Source of the DNA: an uncultured bacterium
GTDB lineage: Bacteria > Patescibacteriota > Saccharimonadia > Saccharimonadales > Saccharimonadaceae
Assembly: GCA_937863415.1 (NCBI GenBank)
Contig: CALMFC010000005.1
Coordinates: 270,322-334,321 of the forward strand
DNA length: 64,000 nucleotides
Direction: 5' to 3'
Shown here: positions 1 through 7,850 of the stretch, in pieces
Layout: every line of letters begins with the position of its first letter
Numbering within the stretch: position 1 is the first letter of the stretch
The notes under the pieces: model-generated
Told to the model about the DNA's origin: nothing
The model's input: the letters and a program-made list of their open reading frames with translations, nothing else
Databases searched by the model: none
Translations under genes and position numbers: made by a program

Positions 1-1
1 G

Positions 2-295
2 TTATCGATTTTAAAGAAAACCGAAGACCCGTTTAGACTGTTTGCATTACTGACTTCTCAGGCGTTCCAAGTAGCAGTGGCATTCTCGTCAGATAGTGAT
101 GATACGCCAACTAAGGATTTTGTAATACACCCATATGTTTATTCCAAACTCAGTTCGGTCGCAAAGCGACTGGGTAAAAGTGGTGTTACTAAAGTTATCA
201 ATATTTTCGCAGAAGCTGATGATGACATGAAAGTATCCCGCGGTGAACCGTGGGAACTAATAGAACGCGCCCTCATTAAAGTCGCCAATATCTAA
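2..295 (+). CDS. holA: DNA polymerase III subunit delta, C-terminal part
   Basis: The frame is open from the left edge of the window, so this is the 3' end of a gene whose start lies outside. The visible 97 residues include DPFRLFALLTSQ followed by a helical stretch ending EPWELIERALIKV, which resembles the C-terminal helical collar domain of the clamp-loader delta subunit HolA. The stop is five bases from the convergent stop of rpsT, and holA-rpsT adjacency is common in bacteria and supports the call. An in-frame GTG at 77 exists but starting there would cut the conserved segment. Function known from the family: delta opens the beta clamp during loading. Confidence 0.75.
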   Translation, partial: LSILKKTEDPFRLFALLTSQAFQVAVAFSSDSDDTPTKDFVIHPYVYSKLSSVAKRLGKSGVTKVINIFAEADDDMKVSRGEPWELIERALIKVANI

Positions 296-300
296 TGTAA

Positions 301-726
301 CTATTTTTTAGCCGCAGGTTTTTTGACGGCTGGTTTTTTAGCCGCAGGCTTTTTAGCAGGTGATTTTTTAGGGCTGGCAGTAGTCTTTTTTGCAGCTGCG
401 GCTTTTGCTGGTGCTTTGGCAGCAGGTTTGGTAGCTGTTTTTGGAGTAGCTTTTGCAGTTACTTTTTTGGCAGAACCGAGTTTTACGCCAGCGGCTTTAG
501 CGATTTTAGATAAATTAGCTTTACGTCGAGCTGCAGTGTTCTTTTTGATCAAGTTTTTCTTGACTGCAGTGTCGATTTCGCTTTGTGCAGCACTAAGGTT
601 AGCGGCGCTTGGCTTTTCCATAAATGCTTTAACAGCATCTTTGATATCTCGTTTAATTCCAACGTTTCGGTCACGTCGTTTGATAGTTTGTTTAGCGCGT
701 TTAACGGCTGATTTGATGATTGGCAT
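301..726 (-). CDS. rpsT: 30S ribosomal protein S20 with long Lys/Ala/Pro-rich tail
   Basis: The first 85 residues or so are a normal S20: MPIIKSAVKRAKQ start, basic helices, and the SAAQSEIDTAVKKNLIKKNTA segment near residue 45. S20 usually ends at 85-90 residues. Here the protein continues to 141 residues with a tail built from repeated AKKPA/VKKPA/AKKT units, like histone H1-type tails. A Shine-Dalgarno-like AAAGGAAAA lies just upstream of the ATG, behind a promoter at 773-801. S20 binds 16S rRNA early in 30S assembly. The tail is probably disordered and nucleic-acid binding; that role is inference. Confidence 0.93.
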   Translation of the reverse strand: MPIIKSAVKRAKQTIKRRDRNVGIKRDIKDAVKAFMEKPSAANLSAAQSEIDTAVKKNLIKKNTAARRKANLSKIAKAAGVKLGSAKKVTAKATPKTATKPAAKAPAKAAAAKKTTASPKKSPAKKPAAKKPAVKKPAAKK

Positions 727-772
727 TAATTTTCCTTTATTCGTTAAAATTTATAGATACAATCAAGGCGTG

Positions 773-801
773 ATTATAGGGTAAAGTGCGTCTCTTGTAA
801 A
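773..801 (-). promoter_or_regulatory. Promoter for rpsT
   Basis: Read on the minus strand, TTTACA (796-801) and TATAAT (773-778) are separated by 17 bases, a near-consensus sigma-70 arrangement. Predicted transcription start is near 766, giving a leader of about 40 nt with an AAAGGA Shine-Dalgarno before rpsT. Confidence 0.75.
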
Positions 802-862
802 GAGGGAGCCTGTGTCTGAGGCTCAAATTTTGTAATTGTAAACTAATTCGTATACCCGCTTA

Positions 863-892
863 TTGACTGATTGAAGACACTTATGGTATAGT
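863..892 (+). promoter_or_regulatory. Promoter for the DHH-like gene
   Basis: TTGACT (863-868) and TATAGT (887-892) with an 18-base spacer, about 45 bases upstream of the ATG at 937. A short hairpin, GAGCCT (806-811) with AGGCTC (819-824), lies between this promoter and the divergent rpsT promoter. Confidence 0.65.
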
Positions 893-936
893 GGCACCAA
901 ATCTAGACAAAACAAAAACTAGGACAAACACCACAA

Positions 937-2640
937 ATGGAAGACCCAAAAACACAGCAACAAATCGTTGACAAGATAAAATCTTCGACTAATATTTTGG
1001 TTACTGTTAGTCGCGATCCATCGGTGGATGAATTGTCGGCTGCCTTGGGCTTAACCGCGCTTCTAGACAAGCTCGATAAACACGCTACAGCGATATTTAG
1101 TGGTGCGATTCCACCTGCAATTACATTTTTGGACCCGGAAAAGACTTTTGAGAATACTGCTGACAGTTTAAGGGATTTTATTATTGCCCTTAACAAAGAA
1201 AAAGCCGATCATTTGCGCTACAAGGTTGAAGGTGATGTCGTCAAGATTTTTATTACACCTTATCGCACGACCATTACCAGTGACGATTTAGAATTTAGCC
1301 AAGGTGACTATAACGTTGAGTTGGTGTTAGCGCTTGGTGTTGAGAACCAGGCTAATTTGGACGCTGCCCTAGAGGCTCATGGAAGAATACTACATGACGC
1401 AACCGTTGCGACACTGAGTGCTGGCACTCAGGCAAGTAGTTTAGGAAGTATAGATTGGCGCGATGCTACCGCTAGTAGCCTGAGCGAGATGATTATGAGT
1501 ATTGGTGATCAACTTAAGACCGACAAGCCACTAATTGACGACCAGATTGCGACCGCACTTCTGACAGGTATTGTGGCTTCGACCGATAGGTTTAGTAATC
1601 CCAGGACAACATCAAAGGTTATGACGATGGCTGCTCAATTGATGGCAGCTGGTGCTGATCAGCAATTAATTGCGGCTAAGTTGCAAGAATCTCATGAAAT
1701 TGCCTCTCCGGCCGCTGTTAATAATAGCGGTGAGACGGTGATAAGTGAAGACGCAACTGTGAAATTAGGATCAGAATCAACCCTACCTACGAATGACAAT
1801 CTATCAATTGACCACTCCAGCGCTTCGAAACCTGGCGAGGTTACAATTCAGCCACCGGCAGAGTCAACCTTACCTCCAGAGTCGCCCGAGTCGACATTGC
1901 CACCAGAAACACCACCCGTGGTGCCTGTAACGCCGGATGCGGTCGCACCGACACCAGATCTAGCGCCAACTTCGACACTTGCACCGACAAGTACAGTGGT
2001 TGAGTCGCCACAAGCACCTAGTCCAAGTATTGAACCGTCGCTAGGTGGTACGTTAAACGCAACGTCTGAACAAGCTGCCGAAGATGCAAAGAATGCAATG
2101 CTAGATGACCAAAACAAGACTATCTTGACGCACTCATATTTGGATCCAAATACTGCCAGTACGTCACCTATTAACGGGGCTTCTCAATCGGTGGACGAGG
2201 AAAAGCCAGTAGATATTTTTGCAAAACCAGTTAATGCAATTGAACCTCAACAATCAAGTGAAGGGGGCTCTACTTTACCTCCAGCTTCGGAAAGCGCACG
2301 CGATCATGATGATGCGAGGGCTGCGGTTGATGCAGCACTAGGTGGTGCCGCGCAGAGTCCAGCTACTGCTGAGATGCCATTTAATTTACCACCACCACCG
2401 CCACTACCAGACTTTTCGACTTTACCACCACCTCTTCCTGACTTTAGTGCGCCGGCTTCTAATCCGACTACTCAACCAGAGAAGCTTGGTGATATTTTTG
2501 CTCCGCAACCAACTCCTCAGCCAACAACCCCACCGCAACCAGCGTTTAGTCCACCGGTTCCAACCCCACCTAGTTTACCGCCGCAACCAGTCGGTAATGT
2601 AGCAAGTGATCCAAGTCAATTCCACATACCTGGACAATAA
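937..2640 (+). CDS. Degenerate DHH-family (NrnA-like) protein with Pro-rich C-terminal half
   Basis: Residues 1 to about 255 have the layout of DHH phosphoesterases such as NrnA: an N-terminal Rossmann-like segment (NILVTVSRDPSVDELSAALG), a middle segment, and a later LLTGIVASTDRFSNPRTT stretch that matches the helix after the DHH motif. The catalytic residues are not there: the usual H-x-x-P-D-x-D motif reads SRDPSVDELS, and no DHH or GGGH motif is visible. Residues from about 280 to 567 are low complexity, rich in Pro, Thr and Ser, with repeated STLPP units and ending in poly-Pro stretches. No signal peptide or membrane segment is evident. Probably a non-catalytic scaffold or nucleotide-binding protein; function unknown. 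Confidence 0.7.
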   Translation: MEDPKTQQQIVDKIKSSTNILVTVSRDPSVDELSAALGLTALLDKLDKHATAIFSGAIPPAITFLDPEKTFENTADSLRDFIIALNKEKADHLRYKVEGDVVKIFITPYRTTITSDDLEFSQGDYNVELVLALGVENQANLDAALEAHGRILHDATVATLSAGTQASSLGSIDWRDATASSLSEMIMSIGDQLKTDKPLIDDQIATALLTGIVASTDRFSNPRTTSKVMTMAAQLMAAGADQQLIAAKLQESHEIASPAAVNNSGETVISEDATVKLGSESTLPTNDNLSIDHSSASKPGEVTIQPPAESTLPPESPESTLPPETPPVVPVTPDAVAPTPDLAPTSTLAPTSTVVESPQAPSPSIEPSLGGTLNATSEQAAEDAKNAMLDDQNKTILTHSYLDPNTASTSPINGASQSVDEEKPVDIFAKPVNAIEPQQSSEGGSTLPPASESARDHDDARAAVDAALGGAAQSPATAEMPFNLPPPPPLPDFSTLPPPLPDFSAPASNPTTQPEKLGDIFAPQPTPQPTTPPQPAFSPPVPTPPSLPPQPVGNVASDPSQFHIPGQ

Positions 2641-2689
2641 ATTAGATTATAAAATTTTAGAGGATGGCTACTAGAATTAGTCTGCGAGC

Positions 2690-3373
2690 TTACTCCATAA
2701 TCATAAAATAATTCATGCCCAAATCTTTACCGTGTCTAGCAATGTGACCCTCGCCGTCACTACGCTGCGAGTGGTGGGCGCGCATGATTTGTATAATCTC
2801 GTTTTGGTACTTTCTGGCGTCAATTATTTCCCCAATCTCATCTGGTTTACGTCCCGGTTCCATAAATAGCCAGTTCGTGTTTTGGACTGGGATATGTTCA
2901 ATTGGTACGCATGACAAGCGAATGCGCTTGAAGCGCTTGTCTGATTCTTTGAGTTTATAAAAAACGAAACAAGCGGTACGTGCGGCAACGATATGGTCAA
3001 TATGACCCGAAATGCCATTTAGGTCACTCGTCATAAATTCAACTTCCAGATTTTGGTCGCTGTCGATAGTTTTACTAATGATGTCGATAATCTTTTCGCT
3101 AGCTTCTATCATAGCTAGGTTGTTTAGTTGACCGTCTTTGTAGCCCAAGAAGTGGGTGCTAGCGGCGCCGATTAATTTGGCAGCCTGCTTCCATTCTGCT
3201 AGCCGTACTTTACCTAAATTTGGTTGGTTATCTGGATTAGTCCCAGCGTCACCAGCCGTCAGTGTAATTAAGTGTAGCTCGGTGCCACTGCGTGTTTCCA
3301 TAATCAGAGTACCACTGGGGCCAAACGCTTCGTCATCTGGGTGAGCGAAAATTCCAAAAATAATCTTTTTCAT
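2690..3373 (-). CDS. PIG-L/LmbE-family deacetylase
   Basis: 227 residues beginning MKKIIFGIFAHPDDEAFGPSG. The AHPDDE motif and the later SGHIDHIVAAR (the HxxH metal ligand) are the zinc site of the LmbE/PIG-L family, which removes acetyl groups from N-acetylglucosamine-type substrates. Length is normal for the family. Substrate cannot be told from sequence; GlcNAc-linked lipids, thiols such as bacillithiol, or cell-envelope sugars are possible. It is divergent from truB. A -10 sequence (TATACT on the minus strand, 3380-3385) sits six bases before the ATG, so the mRNA is probably leaderless. Confidence 0.85.
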   Translation of the reverse strand: MKKIIFGIFAHPDDEAFGPSGTLIMETRSGTELHLITLTAGDAGTNPDNQPNLGKVRLAEWKQAAKLIGAASTHFLGYKDGQLNNLAMIEASEKIIDIISKTIDSDQNLEVEFMTSDLNGISGHIDHIVAARTACFVFYKLKESDKRFKRIRLSCVPIEHIPVQNTNWLFMEPGRKPDEIGEIIDARKYQNEIIQIMRAHHSQRSDGEGHIARHGKDLGMNYFMIME

Positions 3374-3379
3374 GTCTTT

Positions 3380-3387
3380 AGTATACT
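3380..3387. promoter_or_regulatory. Palindromic -10 shared by two divergent leaderless genes
   Basis: The octamer AGTATACT is its own reverse complement. It provides a TATACT -10 to truB on the plus strand (3382-3387, seven bases before ATG 3395) and to the deacetylase on the minus strand (3380-3385, six bases before ATG 3373). Two polymerases could not occupy it together, so the two genes may compete. Confidence 0.6.
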
Positions 3388-3394
3388 AGGTCAC

Positions 3395-4084
3395 ATGAGC
3401 GACAGCGTAATACTAATTGATAAACCGGCTGGAATGAGTAGTTTTGGTGTTGTAGCGCGTATAAAACGTGTATTGTCCGAACAAGAAGCAGGAAAACCGT
3501 CGGTCGTCCTTAATAAGCGTAGGCGTGTCAAAGTTGGGCATACTGGGACGCTTGACCCGTTTGCGACTGGGTTAATGATTATAGTTACGGGCAAAGAGTG
3601 TAAAAATGCTGGAAATTACAGCAAGCTAGACAAAGTTTATGAGGCGACAATTAGGCTAGGGCAAACAAGTAAGACCGGAGATCCGGAGGGTGAACTGACA
3701 GACGTATCAAAAAATATACCTAGTGATGACGACATAGAAAAGGCTTTAACTAAATTTGTTGGTGAAGTTACGCAGGTTCCACCAATTTATAGCGCTATCA
3801 AAATTGATGGACAGCGGGCATATAAATTGGCTCGTGAGGGTAAGGAGTTTGAGGTCCCAGCTAGAAAAGTCACAATATTTAGCCTGGATTTAGTAGATTA
3901 CACTTATCCAACTCTTAAAATACGCACTCATGTCTCGAGCGGAACATATATTCGAACTTTAGCAGCTGATATCGGAGAAACTTTAGGTGTCGGTGCGTAT
4001 TGTATTGAACTTCGTCGCACGAGGATTGCAAAATGGGACGTGGCTGACGCCAAAAAACTGTCAGATTTCGGGATTGATTCATAA
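3395..4084 (+). CDS. truB: tRNA pseudouridine(55) synthase
   Basis: 229 residues. It has the TruB signature: ILIDKPAGMSSFGVV at the N-terminus and VGHTGTLDPFATGLM near residue 48, containing the catalytic Asp, followed by YEATIRLGQTSKTGDPEG and VPPIYSAIKIDGQRAY. It forms pseudouridine 55 in the T-loop of tRNAs. The start at 3395 was chosen because the longer reading from 3341 would run through the divergent gene and because a TATACT -10 lies seven bases upstream. There is no separate PUA domain beyond the short C-terminus. The next gene is rpsO, as in many bacteria (truB-rpsO-pnp order). Confidence 0.95.
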   Translation: MSDSVILIDKPAGMSSFGVVARIKRVLSEQEAGKPSVVLNKRRRVKVGHTGTLDPFATGLMIIVTGKECKNAGNYSKLDKVYEATIRLGQTSKTGDPEGELTDVSKNIPSDDDIEKALTKFVGEVTQVPPIYSAIKIDGQRAYKLAREGKEFEVPARKVTIFSLDLVDYTYPTLKIRTHVSSGTYIRTLAADIGETLGVGAYCIELRRTRIAKWDVADAKKLSDFGIDS

Positions 4085-4110
4085 AAAGCCTTTGTACCGT
4101 CGTTTAGGTG

Positions 4111-4139
4111 TTGAAACCTGTGCAAAACTTTGCTACAAT
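4111..4139 (+). promoter_or_regulatory. Promoter for rpsO
   Basis: TTGAAA (4111-4116), a 17-base spacer, and TACAAT (4134-4139). The ATG of rpsO begins nine bases after the -10, so the predicted transcript starts within a few bases of the start codon. Confidence 0.75.
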
Positions 4140-4148
4140 GCATACCTG

Positions 4149-4415
4149 ATGATTACACCAGACAACAAAGCCAAAGCTTTCGCTTTGACACAAACACACA
4201 AGACCGACGTCGGTAGCCCACAGGCTCAAGCGTCAGTTCTAACGACTCGTATCAAAGAGATTACTGAACACCTAAAGGAAAACAAGCACGACAATATGGC
4301 TCGTCGCGGACTTATCCAGATGGTGGGTAGGCGTAAAAGACTACTTAAATACCTAGAGCGCAAAGATTTTGACGCCTACAAGGCAACAGTAGCAGCACTC
4401 GGACTCCGCAAATAG
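4149..4415 (+). CDS. rpsO: 30S ribosomal protein S15
   Basis: 88 residues, the usual S15 length. It contains the family segments DVGSPQAQASVLTTRI, TEHLKENKHD and RRGLIQMVGRRKRLLKYL, which bind the three-way junction of 16S rRNA. Start at ATG 4149, placed by the -10 at 4134-4139; a longer frame upstream overlaps truB and lacks S15 similarity. There is almost no room for the long structured leader through which S15 represses itself in E. coli, so autoregulation must work differently or be absent. Confidence 0.96.
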   Translation: MITPDNKAKAFALTQTHKTDVGSPQAQASVLTTRIKEITEHLKENKHDNMARRGLIQMVGRRKRLLKYLERKDFDAYKATVAALGLRK

Positions 4416-4427
4416 CGGGGTTCTTTT
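4404..4427 (+). terminator. Probable terminator of rpsO
   Basis: Stem CTCCGC (4404-4409) with GCGGGG (4415-4420), five-base loop, then TTCTTTT. The hairpin overlaps the rpsO stop codon. Six base pairs with one G-U, so it is modest in strength. Confidence 0.5.
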
Positions 4428-4884
4428 AATTTAATTCGTTATCGATTAACACGGGTAGGTTCGAATTTATGTATGCTGCTATATCAATCTTTGTTAAAAA
4501 GCTTGGCAGGACGTTATGATTTTTTGGATCGATAAATTCAACATCTTGAATTTCGGCCATACCGTGGGTAGTGGACGAGAGGTCTATATCGTGGTAATCA
4601 CTAGCATTTTCAATATGAAAAAAGAACTCAAGTTGCTCTTGGTTTCGAGAACCTCCTTCGAACTGTTGAATGAAAAGTAGTTTTCCAATTTTTGGAGAAA
4701 TGCCGATTTCTTCAACTATTTCACGAGTTAATCCCTGGTGAAGTGATTCTCCTGCATCTAGCCCTCCGCCTGGAGTGCACCAATAATCACGCACTTTCCC
4801 GTCGGCACCGGGTGTTAACTGTTGGCATAACATCTTTCCGTCTTTATAGATAATTCCACGTACGTTGATTCGTCTTGCTGTCAT
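4426..4884 (-). CDS. NUDIX hydrolase
   Basis: 152 residues from ATG 4884. The NUDIX box is intact: GGLDAGE, seven residues, then REIVEEIGI (near residues 45-68), giving the Mg-binding Glu residues. The family hydrolyses nucleoside diphosphates linked to another moiety; the substrate here is not identifiable. An ORF extension to 4971 would reach into the pnp promoter and is not supported. TATACT (4892-4897 on the minus strand) lies seven bases before the ATG, so the message is probably leaderless. Confidence 0.88.
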   Translation of the reverse strand: MTARRINVRGIIYKDGKMLCQQLTPGADGKVRDYWCTPGGGLDAGESLHQGLTREIVEEIGISPKIGKLLFIQQFEGGSRNQEQLEFFFHIENASDYHDIDLSSTTHGMAEIQDVEFIDPKNHNVLPSFLTKIDIAAYINSNLPVLIDNELN

Positions 4885-4908
4885 GTTACTAAGTATACAC
4901 TTTGGTGG

Positions 4909-5038
4909 TATAATTATAGATACACACGCTAGGCGGACTAAGTGGTGGATAGAGCAATTTGCGATATGCAAGTTCCTGTACCCGTTACTTACTCGCTAAA
5001 AAAGAAGAGGCGAGTGCATAAAAGAAGGAGGACATATA
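4909..5038 (+). promoter_or_regulatory. pnp promoter and structured leader
   Basis: A TATAAT at 4909-4914 is followed by about 120 nt of leader. It contains a hairpin formed by ACTCGC (4991-4996) and GCGAGT (5010-5015) and then a strong Shine-Dalgarno, AGAAGGAGG (5023-5031), before ATG 5039. In other bacteria PNPase represses its own message through leader structure after RNase cutting; the hairpin next to the ribosome site is compatible with that, but this is inference. Confidence 0.55.
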
Positions 5039-7150
5039 ATGTCTACTATTAACCCGAGTGGTAAAGAAATTATTTCTGTTACTACTGATTTTTGCGGGCG
5101 CCCATTGACGCTCGAAGTTAACCGCGTCGGTTTTCGAACCACCGCCAGTGTGCTTGTTACTTACGGCGACACTGTTGTACTCGGCACAGCTATGGTCGGA
5201 TCGCGTCCAGTTATAATGGATTATTTTCCGCTTAGTATTGACTACGAAGAAAAATTTTACGCAGCTGGCAAGATTAGTGGCAGCCGTTTTATTAAACGTG
5301 AAGGTCGCCCAAGCGACGAGGCAATTCTTATTGGTCGATTAATCGATCGTCCAATTCGACCGCTATTTCCAAAAGGTTATCGCCAAGAAGTCCAAGTTGT
5401 ATCAAGCGTTTTGTCGTATGACCCAAATTTCCGCCCGGATTCAATTGCGATGATTGCGGCCAGTGCGGCCTTGATGCTCAGCGGTACGCCATTTGACGGT
5501 CCAGTATCTGGGCTTCGAGTCGGTCAAGTTGACGGTAAATTCAAGGCATTTTTGACACCAGAAGAGCGTGACGAAAGTGATTTTGATCTAGTTGTCGCTG
5601 GTATTGAAAGTGGTATTACCATGGTAGAAGCTGGTGCTAATGAAGTTAGTGAAGAGACAATCGCTGATGCGCTTGCCTGGGCCTTCGAGGCTTACCAGCC
5701 TGCAATTGCTCTTCAAAAAGAATTGGCAAAAAAAGTTGCGCCAGTCGCCCTAGATTACGAACTAATCCTACCTGATGAGACGATTCAAGATAAAGTCGAT
5801 CAGTTAATTGCCGATAAACTAGGTAATGCACTTCGCAAACCATATCCAGAACGTAACGAACTAGTATCCACCCTTCGCTGGAGCTTTCATGATCAAATGC
5901 GCACAGAAATCGGCGAAGACGAATACAAAGAACTTTATGACGAATACGACGAAGCCTTTACAATGGCACTACACAAAGATGTTCGCAAAGGTATCGTTGA
6001 GGATCAGCTGCGTCCAGACGGTCGTAAACTAGACGAAATTCGACCATTATCATCAGAAGTGGGAGTGTTACCTCGGACTCATGGTTCGTCAATCTTTACT
6101 CGTGGCGTAACTCAGGGTATGAATATCGTAACTTTGGCACCACTGAGTTACGCACAGATAGTTGACACCATGGAAGTTTCTGACGGTGAGCGTCGTTATA
6201 TGCACCACTACAACGCTCCAGGCTATACAGTTGGCGAAGTCCGACGCCTTGGTTCGCCTGGACGACGTGAAATTGGTCATGGGTACTTAGCAGAACGTGC
6301 GATTATTCCAGTTCTGCCTGACGTCGAAGATTTCCCATACGCTATCCGTAGTGTAACTGAAATTATGAGCCAAAATGGTTCAACTTCGATGGCTGCGACC
6401 TGTAGTTCGGTGCTTGCTTTGATGGATGCTGGTGTGCCACTTAAGGCGCCAGTGTCGGGTATTGCCATGGGTCTAATGATGGATGACGGCAAGCCGTATG
6501 TCCTAAGCGATATTGCTGATGCCGAGGATTTCGCTGGTGACATGGACTTCAAGGTGACTGGTACCGAAAAAGGTATTACGGCTATTCAAATGGATATGAA
6601 AGTTCATGGACTACCTGTCGAAATTCTAAAAGAAGCGTTGGTTGCATCTAAACCCGGTCGTGCATTTATTCTTAAGCACATGCTTGAGACTATTGCCGAG
6701 CCACGTGCAAAACTCAGTAAATATGCGCCAAGGATTGAGAAAATCAAGATTAACCCTGACAAAATCGGTGCGATTATTGGTAAGGGTGGAGAAGTAATAA
6801 ATAAGATTACTGCCGAAACCGGTGCGATGATCGATATCAAAGACGACGGTTTGATTACTGTTGCCGCCGTTGATACGGCCGCAATCGAACGCGCCCTAGA
6901 TTGGATAAAGGGCTTAACTGAAGAGCCAGAAGTCGGAACTGTTTACGAGGGTAAAGTTGTTAGTATTAAGGATTTCGGAGCTTTCGTTAATATATTACCT
7001 GGCATTGACGGTATGGTTCACATTAGCGAATTATCAAACGAGCGAGTCGAAAAGGTAACTGATGTCTTAACCGAAGGTCAAATTATAAAAGTCAAATTGA
7101 TTGGCATTGATGACCGCGGCCGCCTAAGCTTATCTGTCAAAGACGCTTAG
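5039..7150 (+). CDS. pnp: Polyribonucleotide nucleotidyltransferase (PNPase)
   Basis: 703 residues, the normal PNPase length. Domain order: first RNase PH domain (about 1-215, with FPLSIDYEEKFYAAGKISGSR), helical linker, second RNase PH domain (about 320-545), KH domain (about 555-620, with the IIGKGGEVIN loop) and S1 domain (about 625-700, with VYEGKVVSIKDFGAFVNI). The enzyme degrades RNA 3' to 5' using phosphate. It follows rpsO as in most bacteria, with the NUDIX gene inserted on the opposite strand. A strong Shine-Dalgarno eight bases upstream fixes the start. Confidence 0.98.
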   Translation: MSTINPSGKEIISVTTDFCGRPLTLEVNRVGFRTTASVLVTYGDTVVLGTAMVGSRPVIMDYFPLSIDYEEKFYAAGKISGSRFIKREGRPSDEAILIGRLIDRPIRPLFPKGYRQEVQVVSSVLSYDPNFRPDSIAMIAASAALMLSGTPFDGPVSGLRVGQVDGKFKAFLTPEERDESDFDLVVAGIESGITMVEAGANEVSEETIADALAWAFEAYQPAIALQKELAKKVAPVALDYELILPDETIQDKVDQLIADKLGNALRKPYPERNELVSTLRWSFHDQMRTEIGEDEYKELYDEYDEAFTMALHKDVRKGIVEDQLRPDGRKLDEIRPLSSEVGVLPRTHGSSIFTRGVTQGMNIVTLAPLSYAQIVDTMEVSDGERRYMHHYNAPGYTVGEVRRLGSPGRREIGHGYLAERAIIPVLPDVEDFPYAIRSVTEIMSQNGSTSMAATCSSVLALMDAGVPLKAPVSGIAMGLMMDDGKPYVLSDIADAEDFAGDMDFKVTGTEKGITAIQMDMKVHGLPVEILKEALVASKPGRAFILKHMLETIAEPRAKLSKYAPRIEKIKINPDKIGAIIGKGGEVINKITAETGAMIDIKDDGLITVAAVDTAAIERALDWIKGLTEEPEVGTVYEGKVVSIKDFGAFVNILPGIDGMVHISELSNERVEKVTDVLTEGQIIKVKLIGIDDRGRLSLSVKDA

Positions 7151-7254
7151 TTTATTGAACAAAATACCCTATTATCTACCCAGACACTTGAATAACTGGT
7201 TGTTTTATGCTAAGCTAAAAGCACTAAACACTGTCTTGTAATAGGGAAAACGTC

Positions 7255-7848
7255 ATCAATAAGCAATCGATTCTTGAGCAAATTAGGGCGGATATAATAT
7301 TTAATAATATCTGCCCAGATTTGGCCAAGACAGCCAAGAACCTTGTTATGGGTGACGGTAATACAGATGCTGATATTGTTATCATCGGTGAAGCACCTGG
7401 TAAAAAAGAGGACGAACAAGGGTTGCCGTTCATAGGTGCAGCTGGCAAGTTCTTGAACGAAATGCTTGCTAGCGTCAACATGAACAGGAGCGATGTTTAT
7501 ATAACTAATATAGTTAAATATCGTCCACCCGATAACCGAGACCCTTTGCCGGCAGAGAAAAGTGCCTTTTGGCCTTACCTGGTACGTCAACTGGATGTCA
7601 TTCGACCACACATTGTCGTGACATTAGGTAGGCATAGCATGGAATATTTTTTGCCTGGAACAAAGATTTCTGAGGTTCATGGACAGCCACAAAGCGTTAC
7701 CATAGGTGACAGTGAATTGGTCGTCGTGCCACTATATCATCCAGCGGCAGCCTTATATAACGGCAGTCTGAGGCAGACATTAAAGGATGATTTTATGAAG
7801 TTACCAAAAATAATAAAAGTTCTACAAAATGAAAAGGAGAACAAATAA
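7255..7848 (+). CDS. Family 4 uracil-DNA glycosylase lacking Fe-S cysteines, probable ATC start
   Basis: The GEAPGKKEDEQGLPFIGAAG segment and VVVPLYHPAAAL near the C-terminus are the active-site motifs of type 4/5 uracil-DNA glycosylases, which excise uracil from DNA. Family 4 enzymes hold a 4Fe-4S cluster with four cysteines. Here the usual VKCRPP reads VKYRPP, the usual C-x-PYL reads FWPYL, and only one Cys (in NNICPDL) remains, so no cluster is expected. The first canonical in-frame start is TTG 7321, but the frame upstream encodes a fitting N-terminus (KQSILEQIRADI, then CPDLAKTAKNLV), and an AGGGA eight bases before ATC 7255 suggests a non-AUG start. From 7255 the protein is 197 residues, normal for the family. 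It is followed by RNase J after two bases. Confidence 0.8.
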   Translation: MNKQSILEQIRADIIFNNICPDLAKTAKNLVMGDGNTDADIVIIGEAPGKKEDEQGLPFIGAAGKFLNEMLASVNMNRSDVYITNIVKYRPPDNRDPLPAEKSAFWPYLVRQLDVIRPHIVVTLGRHSMEYFLPGTKISEVHGQPQSVTIGDSELVVVPLYHPAAALYNGSLRQTLKDDFMKLPKIIKVLQNEKENK

Positions 7849-7850
7849 TA

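Noticed and set aside
323..784. 153-codon hydrophobic frame opposite rpsT
   Set aside because: Antisense reading of the Lys/Ala-rich S20 tail gives a false hydrophobic protein.
2342..2602. 86-codon frame inside the DHH-like gene
   Set aside because: Out-of-frame reading of the Pro-rich region; no start signal.
3341..3394. Longer truB start
   Set aside because: It overlaps the start of the divergent deacetylase and lies upstream of the -10.
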